Source: a virus | IMG/VR virus record: IMGVR_UViG_3300029915_000095 | Coordinates: 1-33,578 of that record | Length of the DNA: 33,578 nt | Strand: one strand, 5' to 3' | Part shown: piece by piece, positions 27,668 through 33,497 of the stretch | How positions within the stretch are numbered: the stretch's first letter is position 1 | Layout: each line of letters begins with the position of its first letter | The notes under the pieces: model-generated | Told to the model about the DNA's origin: nothing | What the model saw: the letters and a program-made list of their open reading frames with translations, nothing else | Databases searched by the model: none | Translations under genes and position numbers: made by a program

Positions 27668-28234
27668 TTAGTGGCCCCATGAGCAAGAGACTGCTCCACC
27701 CAACCAAAGATTGCCACATCCATGCTTCATATTGACATAATCTCCATGAGCGCTATGACGGGTAATTTCGCCGGAACCCATATCTGTTACATTGGGGGTG
27801 AAGTTTCCAGACATGAATCCAGTATCAACAGTAGTTCCGCCGATTTCTTGCAATGATACAAAGTTCTTGGTTGTGTTGACAACTCGATATGCATCGACAT
27901 TTGTCTGATCGTATCCCCAAGTATTTACCACAATATCTCCAACCTTGAAATTGTGACCAGCATTCCGTTCAGAACGACGATTTTTCATCGTAATCTTGCG
28001 ATTGGCGAGAATAGCGAAAGTATTATCAATCGCCTTCTGAGCGCTTGCAATGTCGGAAAACGAATTATGAAAAGTGATACTGGCAGAATTTCCAGTGTAG
28101 AAAATAGCAATTACAGTTCCCTGTTTTCCATTATAAATATAACCAACGTCAAGGTTATCGTTGTTGGTCATAGAGATAAAGGTGTCAGGAATCCAACGGC
28201 GCTTTCCAGTCTTTGAAATTTCTTCGTAAGCCAT
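27668..28234 (-). CDS. Conserved phage/plasmid protein with SWGYDQTN-like motif
   Basis: 188 residues from ATG 28234 behind AAGAGC. The N-terminal half (MAYEEISKTGKRRWIPD, ITFHNSFSDIASAQKAIDN) is followed by FKVGDIVVNTWGYDQTNVDA, then YRVVNTTKNFVSLQEIGG and a terminal GDYVNMKHGCGNLWLGG. The G-D-I-..-WGYDQTNVD-Y-VV block is common in uncharacterised phage and plasmid proteins by memory. It has its own promoter at 28272. Confidence 0.75.
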   Translation of the reverse strand: MAYEEISKTGKRRWIPDTFISMTNNDNLDVGYIYNGKQGTVIAIFYTGNSASITFHNSFSDIASAQKAIDNTFAILANRKITMKNRRSERNAGHNFKVGDIVVNTWGYDQTNVDAYRVVNTTKNFVSLQEIGGTTVDTGFMSGNFTPNVTDMGSGEITRHSAHGDYVNMKHGCGNLWLGGAVSCSWGH

Positions 28235-28271
28235 GTTTGCTCTTTTCTTAATTGATTTGTGGTACTCTTTA

Positions 28272-28300
28272 AGTATACTAAAACAGATCTACTTTGCCAA
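28272..28300 (-). promoter_or_regulatory. sigma70-like promoter
   Basis: TTGGCA, 17-bp spacer, TATACT on the minus strand, then TAAAGAGTA. The -35 lies in the end of the 28289 gene. Confidence 0.7.
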
Positions 28301-28477
28301 GTATCCAACCAATTTGTCATGAACAATTTCCCAACGAATATTATTGGATGGATATTCAATACCATCAGCTACAATGATTGTGGAAGCATTTTCTGGACAA
28401 TAAGGCAAAATTCGTTTTTCACAATAATCAGTAGCATGGTACAACCGTCTATACAGAAAAAACCAAAATTTCTTCAT
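28289..28477 (-). CDS. Small hypothetical protein
   Basis: 62 residues with ribosome site AAAGGAATATC. It begins MKKFWFFLYRRLYHATDYCE, a basic aromatic start, continues RILPYCPENASTIIVADGIE and ends WEIVHDKLVGYLAK. It sits directly after tRNA-Ile on the same strand. Function unknown. Confidence 0.6.
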   Translation of the reverse strand: MKKFWFFLYRRLYHATDYCEKRILPYCPENASTIIVADGIEYPSNNIRWEIVHDKLVGYLAK

Positions 28478-28499
28478 GATATTCCTTTCGTGAATGTGG

Positions 28500-28575
28500 T
28501 GGTTGGCCTGATTGGATTCGAACCAATGACATTCCGCTTATCAAGCGAATACTCTACCATCTGAGTTACAGGCCC
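28500..28575 (-). tRNA. tRNA-Ile(GAU)
   Basis: Acceptor GGGCCTG with CAGGCCA (first pair G-A is a mismatch), anticodon arm TTCGC-TTGATAA-GCGGA, T arm ATTGG-TTCGAAT-CCAAT, discriminator A and CCA encoded. Confidence 0.93.
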
Positions 28576-28600
28576 ATGAAAACTATTTCTAAAAATGTTG

Positions 28601-28673
28601 GGTGGACAATGGGATTCGAACCCATGTAAACCTGCGCCACAGGCAGGTGCCTAAACCCCTCGGCCATGTCCAC
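28601..28673 (-). tRNA. tRNA-His(GUG)
   Basis: Acceptor GTGGACA with TGTCCAC, anticodon arm CCTGC-CTGTGGC-GCAGG, T arm ATGGG-TTCGAAT-CCCAT. The discriminator C fits His, but the expected extra G at -1 is T and CCA is not fully encoded, so both ends need added nucleotides. Confidence 0.85.
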
Positions 28674-28680
28674 ACTTGTT

Positions 28681-28707
28681 GTTAGGAGGAATATTCGCTC
28701 AACTAAC
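28681..28707 (-). ncRNA. Conserved hairpin, copy 2
   Basis: GTTAG (28681-28685) pairs with CTAAC (28703-28707) around GAGGAATATTCGCTCAA. Compared with copy 1 the loop differs at one base, while the outer stem has compensatory changes. It overlaps the stop codon of the 28703 gene and ends eight bases before tRNA-His. Confidence 0.6.
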
Positions 28708-28861
28708 GAAAATTATTTACTTCCATTTTCAACGATTCGTTTGAAAATGCAACAGCATTTCTCTTAAACTTGAATGGCCAAACTCCATTTGGCATCTGAA
28801 CTCTCCAAGGAAATTTGGTATCATTTTCCATCTTGAAAACTTCGTACAGAGAATGATTCAT
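28703..28861 (-). CDS. Small basic hypothetical protein
   Basis: 52 residues with ribosome site GAAAGGATCAG before ATG 28861. It reads MNHSLYEVFKMENDTKFPWR, then VQMPNGVWPFKFKRNAVAFS and ends MEVNNFR. Its stop codon lies within the conserved hairpin. It sits between tRNA-Cys and tRNA-His. No family is recognised. Confidence 0.6.
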   Translation of the reverse strand: MNHSLYEVFKMENDTKFPWRVQMPNGVWPFKFKRNAVAFSNESLKMEVNNFR

Positions 28862-28883
28862 GTTTTCTGATCCTTTCAGTTTT

Positions 28884-28957
28884 TGGAGTCCCGGATAGGA
28901 ATTGAACCTACGATAGTGATTTTGCAGACCACGGCCTTACCACTTGGCTACCGAGAC
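28884..28957 (-). tRNA. tRNA-Cys(GCA)
   Basis: Acceptor GTCTCGG with CCGGGAC (one G-U pair), anticodon arm GTGGT-CTGCAAA-ATCAC, T loop TTCAATT, discriminator T and CCA encoded. U73 is the Cys identity element. Confidence 0.94.
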
Positions 28958-28976
28958 TCGTTGTTGTGACTTTTTA

Positions 28977-29005
28977 AGTATACCAAAGATTACTTCTTTT
29001 GTCAA
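28977..29005 (-). promoter_or_regulatory. sigma70-like promoter for tRNA-Cys and followers
   Basis: TTGACA, 17-bp spacer ending TTTGG, TATACT on the minus strand, then TAAAAAGT. It lies between tRNA-Ser and tRNA-Cys. Confidence 0.88.
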
Positions 29006-29010
29006 GATTT

Positions 29011-29098
29011 TGGCGGAAGCGGTAGGATTCGAACCTACGGAACCTTTCGGTTCAACAGTTTTCAAGACTGCCAGATTAAACCACTCTCTCACGCTTCC
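29011..29098 (-). tRNA. tRNA-Ser(UGA)
   Basis: A class II tRNA. Acceptor GGAAGCG with CGCTTCC, anticodon loop CTTGAAA, variable arm GAACCGAAAGGTTC, T arm GTAGG-TTCGAAT-CCTAC, discriminator G and CCA encoded. Confidence 0.96.
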
Positions 29099-29105
29099 GA
29101 GTTAA

Positions 29106-29816
29106 TTACTTAATTAGCCAAAATTTATCGTCGTACAAAACCTGCAATGCCTTTGTTAAATTTGCACCATCTTTTAATTTGCAATTATACAATATTCCAT
29201 TTTGAATGGCACATGAAAACTCTGCACTATTCAATTGTGTTGGTGTTGTTAGAATAGTTCTTGGACCACTATACATAGTTATACATTCAGTTTCTGAGCA
29301 AGTAATTCCAGACGTTCGAGTTGCATTATCAAGAGCATTCAACCGGAGTTTCACATACGCAAGGTCTTGGATTACTTGCTCAAGAGGAGTAATGGCAATA
29401 GTATTATCACTACCAATATTTGTTCCAGTGAGAGCACTCAGTAATGTTCCACCAGAAAGTAGTAGATAGCGTCCTTCCGTTTGGAGCAAACCAGTCCCTG
29501 TTGGAAACATCGTTGAATCGTAGAGAACGATTGAATAACATGCCATAGCGGTTACGGTTGAATGTTGGCATGTTCTATCTTGGCAGGTTTCGGTATTACA
29601 ACCATCCATTGCTAGACGATGTTTTCCAGTCATATCTTCGCGGCAAGCATTATTGGCCAAATACTCTCCATTTTTACAAATCGGCGATTTTAATCCAAAT
29701 TCGCTTAATGACACTGAACAATCTATACAAGACCCAGAATTGACAGGTTTTGAAGATGTTTGCGCCATTGCAAAACTTGCCGTTAACAATATCAAAATTG
29801 AAACTATCTTTTTCAT
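29106..29816 (-). CDS. Secreted cysteine-rich protein
   Basis: 236 residues. MKKIVSILILLTASFAMAQ is a signal peptide. The first half of the mature part is Cys-rich (SGSCIDCSVSLSEFG, PICKNGEYLANNACR, CNTETCQDRTCQH), suggesting disulfides. Later parts are ITPLEQVIQDLAYVKLRLNA, a helix, and CSETECITMYSGPR. The layout of a Cys-rich start plus a helix-beta end might be a fibre-tip or adhesin type, but a signal peptide argues for export. No family is recognised. Ribosome site AAGGATAATT. Confidence 0.65.
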   Translation of the reverse strand: MKKIVSILILLTASFAMAQTSSKPVNSGSCIDCSVSLSEFGLKSPICKNGEYLANNACREDMTGKHRLAMDGCNTETCQDRTCQHSTVTAMACYSIVLYDSTMFPTGTGLLQTEGRYLLLSGGTLLSALTGTNIGSDNTIAITPLEQVIQDLAYVKLRLNALDNATRTSGITCSETECITMYSGPRTILTTPTQLNSAEFSCAIQNGILYNCKLKDGANLTKALQVLYDDKFWLIK

Positions 29817-29841
29817 ATTAATTATCCTTGTGTTTTAAATT

Positions 29842-30018
29842 TTAATTGAACAAATCACTCAAAAAGGCATAACTCGCATCGATGCTTTTTAAATATGAAA
29901 GAACTATATGATATGGCGGTTCTATCTTATCATCTAAGGGCAATCTCAACCCAAGTCTTACCGCTTTCTGCCAAACAAGGTCTTGCTTGTCAGCAGGAAT
30001 GCGATATTTCACACTCAT
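29842..30018 (-). CDS. Small hypothetical protein
   Basis: 58 residues reading MSVKYRIPADKQDLVWQKA, then VRLGLRLPLDDKIEPPYHI and ending DASYAFLSDLFN. ATG 30018 overlaps the stop of the upstream gene (ATGA), so translation is likely coupled; the upstream gene is predicted leaderless. Function unknown. Confidence 0.6.
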   Translation of the reverse strand: MSVKYRIPADKQDLVWQKAVRLGLRLPLDDKIEPPYHIVLSYLKSIDASYAFLSDLFN

Positions 30019-30257
30019 TTTATTTTAAATTCTTCTCGACGAAGGGTTTCATATTCTGTAGTTAATGCCTCAATTTTGGCTCTGAGTAATTGCATCTTCT
30101 TTAGGAGAGGTTTGCACGCTAGATTGCGTTCGTCACAATCCATGTTTGGATTGTTTTCGTCAAATTCGTCAAGTTTGTCAAGTTTGTCACTCACCTGATT
30201 GTGAAGAGTATTTAACTTTTTGATTTTTGTATCGAGTGTGTTCAGTTGTTGTCTCAT
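30015..30257 (-). CDS. Coiled-coil protein, predicted leaderless
   Basis: 80 residues from ATG 30257; an upstream ATG (30272) overlaps the -10 element. It is one long charged helix: MRQQLNTLDTKIKKLNTLHN, QVSDKLDKLDEFDE, a short Cys-containing turn (DCDERNLACKPLL) and LRAKIEALTTEYETLRREE. Two helices around the turn suggest a hairpin coiled coil. ATG 30257 lies six bases after a perfect TATAAT. Function unknown. Confidence 0.68.
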   Translation of the reverse strand: MRQQLNTLDTKIKKLNTLHNQVSDKLDKLDEFDENNPNMDCDERNLACKPLLKKMQLLRAKIEALTTEYETLRREEFKIK

Positions 30258-30263
30258 ATTAAA

Positions 30264-30292
30264 ATTATACATCCTTTGATTATGTTTGTCAA
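30264..30292 (-). promoter_or_regulatory. Consensus sigma70 promoter giving a leaderless transcript
   Basis: TTGACA, 17-bp spacer, TATAAT on the minus strand, six bases before ATG 30257. Confidence 0.87.
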
Positions 30293-30309
30293 GAGAAGAT
30301 TCATTATAC

Positions 30310-30393
30310 TGGTAGCCGAGGTCGGACTTGAACCGACAAGACCAAAGTCGCTAGTTCCTAAGACTAGTGTGTTTGCCATTTCACCACTCGGCC
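30310..30393 (-). tRNA. tRNA-Leu(UAG)
   Basis: A class II tRNA. Acceptor GGCCGAG with CTCGGCT (first pair G-U), anticodon arm CTAGT-CTTAGGA-ACTAG, T arm GTCGG-TTCAAGT-CCGAC, discriminator A and CCA encoded. Confidence 0.95.
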
Positions 30394-30414
30394 ATCCATC
30401 ATTATTTATCATTT

Positions 30415-30456
30415 GAATATACAGGAAGGTAAATCGATTTACCTTCCTGTATATTC
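30415..30456. terminator. 42-bp perfect palindrome, probable terminator
   Basis: 21-bp arms without a loop, centred on GGTAAATCGATTTACC, a core also present at 12488. It lies 11 bases after the stop of the YqeY-fusion gene. Confidence 0.65.
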
Positions 30457-30466
30457 TGTCAATTAA

Positions 30467-31504
30467 CTACAATGGATCAACAACATCCTTACAAATTTCC
30501 AGAACCTTATTCACGTTTTCTGCCCCTTCATTTTCAACATACTCTTTATAAGATTCGGGGTCAGTGAGATTAATGTAGGCATAGTGATACTTCCCACTCA
30601 ATCTGAACCAAGGAACAAAATTGTCAATCAATCCCTGCACAAATTTTGAAATATTCGGAGCATCAACAATACTCTTTGGAATATCAACAAATTCGTGTTC
30701 ACCATGCCGAAAAGTATACAGCCCTCGTACCGAACAATACAAACTCCAGTTAGCTGAATAATTCAAAGGTTCCTTTGCCATAAATTCATGATACCGAACA
30801 AGAGGAGCAAGCAATGAATTAAATTCATTTCCAAAATCCTTGTCGGAAATCAACTGAGCCAATCTAGCACCTTCGTGAAAAGAGTTTTCCACTAGAGTAA
30901 TAGCATTGGTGCCAACGAATTTTGAAACTTCATCCCAATTATCTACATATTCATCGAGACAATCGAAATCTAAAAACTTTGCATAGACTGAATTGTAGGT
31001 ATCCAAATACTTTTCAATCGTCTTTGAAATTGTTTTAGGCAAAGAGCCAGTGACCAAAACTTTCTTGACCTTTTTGCTTTTTGGTCTAGAATTCTTTAGT
31101 TGTTGTGCTACAAGGCTCTGTGAGGCTTTCATAAGGCTTCCCATATCCTTCGGTGTCAATGAGCGTCCAAGCGTGTCTTTAAGGTCTGCTACAGCTTGAA
31201 GAACAATGATATTTAGGTCACCATCGTCAAGCATTTTTGGTAGAAAATCTTCAATGATTGCAATTTCCTTGGCTTCAATTTCAACCAAGTCGTTTCTATT
31301 GCCTTTGGTGAACTGTTCGATTGAATCTTTTCGTTGTTTAATCATTGAATACAAAACTTGTTCTGATTCTTGTTGAGTCAGAGGCAAACGTTTTTCCTTC
31401 TCTTTGTTCTTGAGAGCATTCACCATTAGACGCAAAGTTTGAGTACGTTCACTATTTCTAGCCTTCATCGCTAGTACAACTTCTTTTTGAATTTTAGCAA
31501 TCAT
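30467..31504 (-). CDS. YqeY/GatB-like domain protein with extra C-terminal domain
   Basis: 345 residues from ATG 31504. Residues 1-140 match the YqeY family: MIAKIQKEVVLAMKARNSER, LRLMVNALKNKEKEKR, QVLYSMIKQRKDSIEQFTKG, EIAIIEDFLPKML and PKDMGSLMKA. YqeY resembles the tRNA-binding tail of the GatB amidotransferase. Residues 160-345 form a separate domain (TIEKYLDTYNSVYAKFLDF, LVENSFHEGARLAQLISD, YRFRL-less end FVPWFRLSGKYHYAYINL) that I do not recognise. A usual YqeY protein is about 148 residues, so this is a fusion. Its gene lies beside a tRNA run, in line with a tRNA link (inference). Confidence 0.75.
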   Translation of the reverse strand: MIAKIQKEVVLAMKARNSERTQTLRLMVNALKNKEKEKRLPLTQQESEQVLYSMIKQRKDSIEQFTKGNRNDLVEIEAKEIAIIEDFLPKMLDDGDLNIIVLQAVADLKDTLGRSLTPKDMGSLMKASQSLVAQQLKNSRPKSKKVKKVLVTGSLPKTISKTIEKYLDTYNSVYAKFLDFDCLDEYVDNWDEVSKFVGTNAITLVENSFHEGARLAQLISDKDFGNEFNSLLAPLVRYHEFMAKEPLNYSANWSLYCSVRGLYTFRHGEHEFVDIPKSIVDAPNISKFVQGLIDNFVPWFRLSGKYHYAYINLTDPESYKEYVENEGAENVNKVLEICKDVVDPL

Positions 31505-31508
31505 TATT

Positions 31509-31700
31509 CTACCCCAACGCTTCGATGATAGTGTTATCTGAAACTGGAAAGGTTCCTTGCACAGTTCCGCATTCCATACATAGAGAAAACTCCAAATAAT
31601 CATCGCCACCACCTTTCCAACAAAAATAATCATGGTAATCTTGGTAGTCATGCTCAGCTAAAAATTTCATTATTCGAGTGGACATTGGATGATGATCCAT
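31509..31700 (-). CDS. Small hypothetical protein with Cys pair
   Basis: 63 residues from ATG 31700 (MDHHPMSTRIMKFLAEHDY) or 58 from ATG 31685. An open frame extends much further upstream but there it is the shadow of the 31756 gene. It has DYHDYFCWKGGGDDYLEF, SLCMECGTVQGTF and ends NTIIEALG. The C..C pair with an earlier Cys may bind zinc. The YqeY-fusion gene starts five bases after its stop. Function unknown. Confidence 0.5.
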   Translation of the reverse strand: MDHHPMSTRIMKFLAEHDYQDYHDYFCWKGGGDDYLEFSLCMECGTVQGTFPVSDNTIIEALG

Positions 31701-31755
31701 TCCTTCTTCCCAACGATTCTTAGATATTAGACCAAGATCTTTCGCATTTTGATAA

Positions 31756-31983
31756 TCATTCCTTTCTTTTCTCAATGTCCGCAATAATCTCAGTTGCGGC
31801 TTCCAATAAGTTGTCGTCATCCTTATACAATGCCCATGCTTGCGTCTTAATGCAATCGGATTGACATTTTCCAGAAGGGGCATCACAATAGCTACACCGG
31901 AATGGTCCATTGGGATCATCATATTCACGATACGAATTAACGATATCGTCAATCAGTTTTAGAATTTTGTTTTCAGCAAGCAT
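31756..31983 (-). CDS. Small protein with zinc-binding-type cysteines
   Basis: 75 residues with ribosome site AGAGGAAAC before ATG 31983. It begins MLAENKILKLIDDIVNSYRE, then FRCSYCDAPSGKCQSDCI (four Cys, a likely zinc knuckle) and a helical end LLEAATEIIADIEKRKE. A promoter lies at 32004. Function unknown. Confidence 0.65.
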   Translation of the reverse strand: MLAENKILKLIDDIVNSYREYDDPNGPFRCSYCDAPSGKCQSDCIKTQAWALYKDDDNLLEAATEIIADIEKRKE

Positions 31984-32003
31984 GTTTCCTCTTTTCTATG
32001 ATT

Positions 32004-32032
32004 AGAATATCAAAAAGAATTTGAGTTTTCAA
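32004..32032 (-). promoter_or_regulatory. sigma70-like promoter
   Basis: TTGAAA, 17-bp spacer, TATTCT on the minus strand, overlapping the end of the 32010 gene and serving the 31983 gene. Confidence 0.6.
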
Positions 32033-32189
32033 GCTTTTCCAAACACGACTTGTATATTTTTAACGAAACCTCAAACCTTCCGGCAACGTCTGAATCCATA
32101 TGAAAAAAAGATACTGTCATTTTGCTCATCGCGTCTTGCACCAGCGATTTCAACTCAAAAATTTCAAGGCGAGTAAGATCAACTACCAT
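32010..32189 (-). CDS. Small helical hypothetical protein
   Basis: 59 residues from ATG 32189, which overlaps the stop of the upstream gene (ATGGTAG). It reads MVVDLTRLEIFELKSLVQDA, then MSKMTVSFFHMDSDVAGRFE and a helix LKIYKSCLEKLENSNSF. The overlap suggests coupled translation. Function unknown. Confidence 0.6.
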   Translation of the reverse strand: MVVDLTRLEIFELKSLVQDAMSKMTVSFFHMDSDVAGRFEVSLKIYKSCLEKLENSNSF

Positions 32190-32413
32190 AGGTCACTATC
32201 CACAATATTGTTGGCTTCTTGAAACGCGATAATTCGATCTGTTAGAATACTTGCGTATTGTTTCATTACCATCAACTGCATTCGTAGGAGCACTTGCTCA
32301 TCGACAGAAAGTGTCGGATAAATTTGTGAATGACTAATGAAGGAATTCAATTTCTCGCACTTGAGCCTCAATTCCCGATACTCTTCTACAACTCGTTCCT
32401 GAAATTCTGTCAT
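32183..32413 (-). CDS. Conserved small phage protein (crAss-like MTEFQ type)
   Basis: 76 residues with ribosome site GAGGAAAC before ATG 32413. MTEFQERVVEEYRELRLKCE, LNSFISHSQIYPTLSVDEQ and LLRMQLMVMKQYASILTDRI follow a pattern I recall from many small phage proteins that form a three-helix bundle. Function is unknown. It overlaps the next gene by a few bases. Confidence 0.75.
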   Translation of the reverse strand: MTEFQERVVEEYRELRLKCEKLNSFISHSQIYPTLSVDEQVLLRMQLMVMKQYASILTDRIIAFQEANNIVDSDLW

Positions 32414-32437
32414 GTTTCCTCGTTTCTGTGTTAAAAA

Positions 32438-32995
32438 TTAAGTTGTTGGCCAATATACCTCACCGGTTTTGACGCCTTCGAAGTCTTCGACGCCTTCGCC
32501 GGGGCAAGAACATTTGGTGCATCGATAGTTGATGAATGACGACATAGATTCAACCTCTTTCCAATCATGGGCGCAATATCGCCAGATCTTAGGAATTTCG
32601 TTGATATCAGATGGAACGCAAGATTGTAATTTCGTTTCCAAAACTTGATTGTCAAATTGCTGCGACATACTTTTTTGCACCTTTCTGTTTGGCGGTTGAC
32701 CAGTTCCTAAATCTTGGTGGGAAAAAATTCCATACAAATCGAGAAGTGTTGGATTCTTTCCAGACAATCGATATACAATCGAAATATCTTGAGTGAGATG
32801 AGCATGTTTTAATCCGGGAATTGTTTTGTTGAAAACTCCGTCAGATGAAAAAGGTTTGTCTGATGCTCCAAAACTTTGAAGAGGATTAGACATTTTCACT
32901 TCAAAAAACGCTTTCAATTTTCGCTCAATGAGGTTTCGGTAATGAGTGAAGGATCTTGAAAATAGATCACTTTTGCGAATCTTAATCGAGTTCAT
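32438..32995 (-). CDS. RelE/YafQ-like toxin-fold protein with C-terminal zinc-type tail
   Basis: 185 residues from ATG 32995, overlapping the upstream small gene by 14 bases. Residues 1-105 resemble RelE-type toxins: LFSRSFTHYRNLIERKLKAF, IPGLKHAHLTQDISIVYRL, then DLYGIFSHQDLGTGQPPN. The usual ribosome-dependent RNase core has His, Arg and Tyr near these positions. A linker (MSQQFDNQVLE) leads to a tail with RYCAHDWKEVES and YRCTKCSCPGEG, four Cys/His ligands. Together with the 32982 gene it may form a toxin-antitoxin pair. Activity is not shown. Confidence 0.65.
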   Translation of the reverse strand: MNSIKIRKSDLFSRSFTHYRNLIERKLKAFFEVKMSNPLQSFGASDKPFSSDGVFNKTIPGLKHAHLTQDISIVYRLSGKNPTLLDLYGIFSHQDLGTGQPPNRKVQKSMSQQFDNQVLETKLQSCVPSDINEIPKIWRYCAHDWKEVESMSSFINYRCTKCSCPGEGVEDFEGVKTGEVYWPTT

Positions 32996-33140
32996 GGTAA
33001 TCTGCCTCAACGTTGGTCAGGCCAAGCTCGGCCATCATTTCTTCACCGGTCATAGGCTCAGACCATTCGTTTTTATTGACGGATTCAAGAACGGCAACCA
33101 TCTTCGCGTTCGGCACGAAAAAAATATCTTCTGAAAGCAT
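32982..33140 (-). CDS. Small acidic protein, candidate antitoxin
   Basis: 52 residues from ATG 33140 with ribosome site GGGGAGACAAAC. It reads MLSEDIFFVPNAKMVAVLES, then NKNEWSEPMTGEEMMAELGL and ends NVEADYHELD. It is short, acidic, upstream of and overlapping a RelE-like gene, which is typical of an antitoxin. Its promoter lies inside an inverted repeat as in autoregulated modules. No DNA-binding motif is obvious. Confidence 0.6.
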   Translation of the reverse strand: MLSEDIFFVPNAKMVAVLESVNKNEWSEPMTGEEMMAELGLTNVEADYHELD

Positions 33141-33152
33141 GTTGTTTGTCTC

Positions 33153-33182
33153 CCCCATGTATTTATATTACCAAACATGGGG
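33153..33182 (-). promoter_or_regulatory. Inverted-repeat operator over two promoters
   Basis: CCCCATG (33153-33159) and CATGGGG (33176-33182) flank the -10 element and the overlapping TATAAATA box. This is the arrangement of an autoregulated toxin-antitoxin operator. Confidence 0.6.
33160..33167 (-). promoter_or_regulatory. T4-type late promoter box
   Basis: Exact TATAAATA on the minus strand, overlapping the TAATAT -10 of the promoter at 33165. Confidence 0.55.
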
Positions 33183-33193
33183 TGTTTTGTCAA
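33165..33193 (-). promoter_or_regulatory. sigma70-like promoter of the candidate toxin-antitoxin pair
   Basis: TTGACA, 17-bp spacer ending TTTGG, TAATAT on the minus strand, 24 bases before ATG 33140. Confidence 0.8.
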
Positions 33194-33194
33194 G

Positions 33195-33383
33195 TTAAAA
33201 ACAAAAATTTTGTAGATCGGCTTCTGAGAGAATTTGGAATTTGTCTTCCAACGTACATTTGAAAATAGCATACCCTTCCATCTTTCGAAGAAACTTAACT
33301 GCAACAATTGTTGCCTTCGCAAAAATACTGGTGTCGATCTTGGTGTATGCGGTACGGTACATTTTTGCTCTCTCACTAGTCAT
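33195..33383 (-). CDS. Small hypothetical protein
   Basis: 62 residues from ATG 33383 with AAAGAGGGATTTCACCA as ribosome region. It reads MTSERAKMYRTAYTKIDTSI, then KATIVAVKFLRKMEGYAIF and KCTLEDKFQILSEADL. It is transcribed from a promoter with the shared GTAGCAAATAACCC leader, although the protein is unrelated to the Imm5-like family. Function unknown. Confidence 0.6.
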   Translation of the reverse strand: MTSERAKMYRTAYTKIDTSIFAKATIVAVKFLRKMEGYAIFKCTLEDKFQILSEADLQNFCF

Positions 33384-33426
33384 TGGTGAAATCCCTCTTT
33401 CGGTTTGGGTTATTTGCTACTCTTCA

Positions 33427-33455
33427 ATAATACCAAAAATGAATTCAGTTGTCAA
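33427..33455 (-). promoter_or_regulatory. sigma70-like promoter with shared leader
   Basis: TTGACA, 17-bp spacer ending TTTGG, TATTAT on the minus strand, then TGAAGAGTAGCAAATAACCC. Confidence 0.85.
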
Positions 33456-33497
33456 GAAAATTCACAGTACCTATTTTTAAGATTATGATTCCAAATA

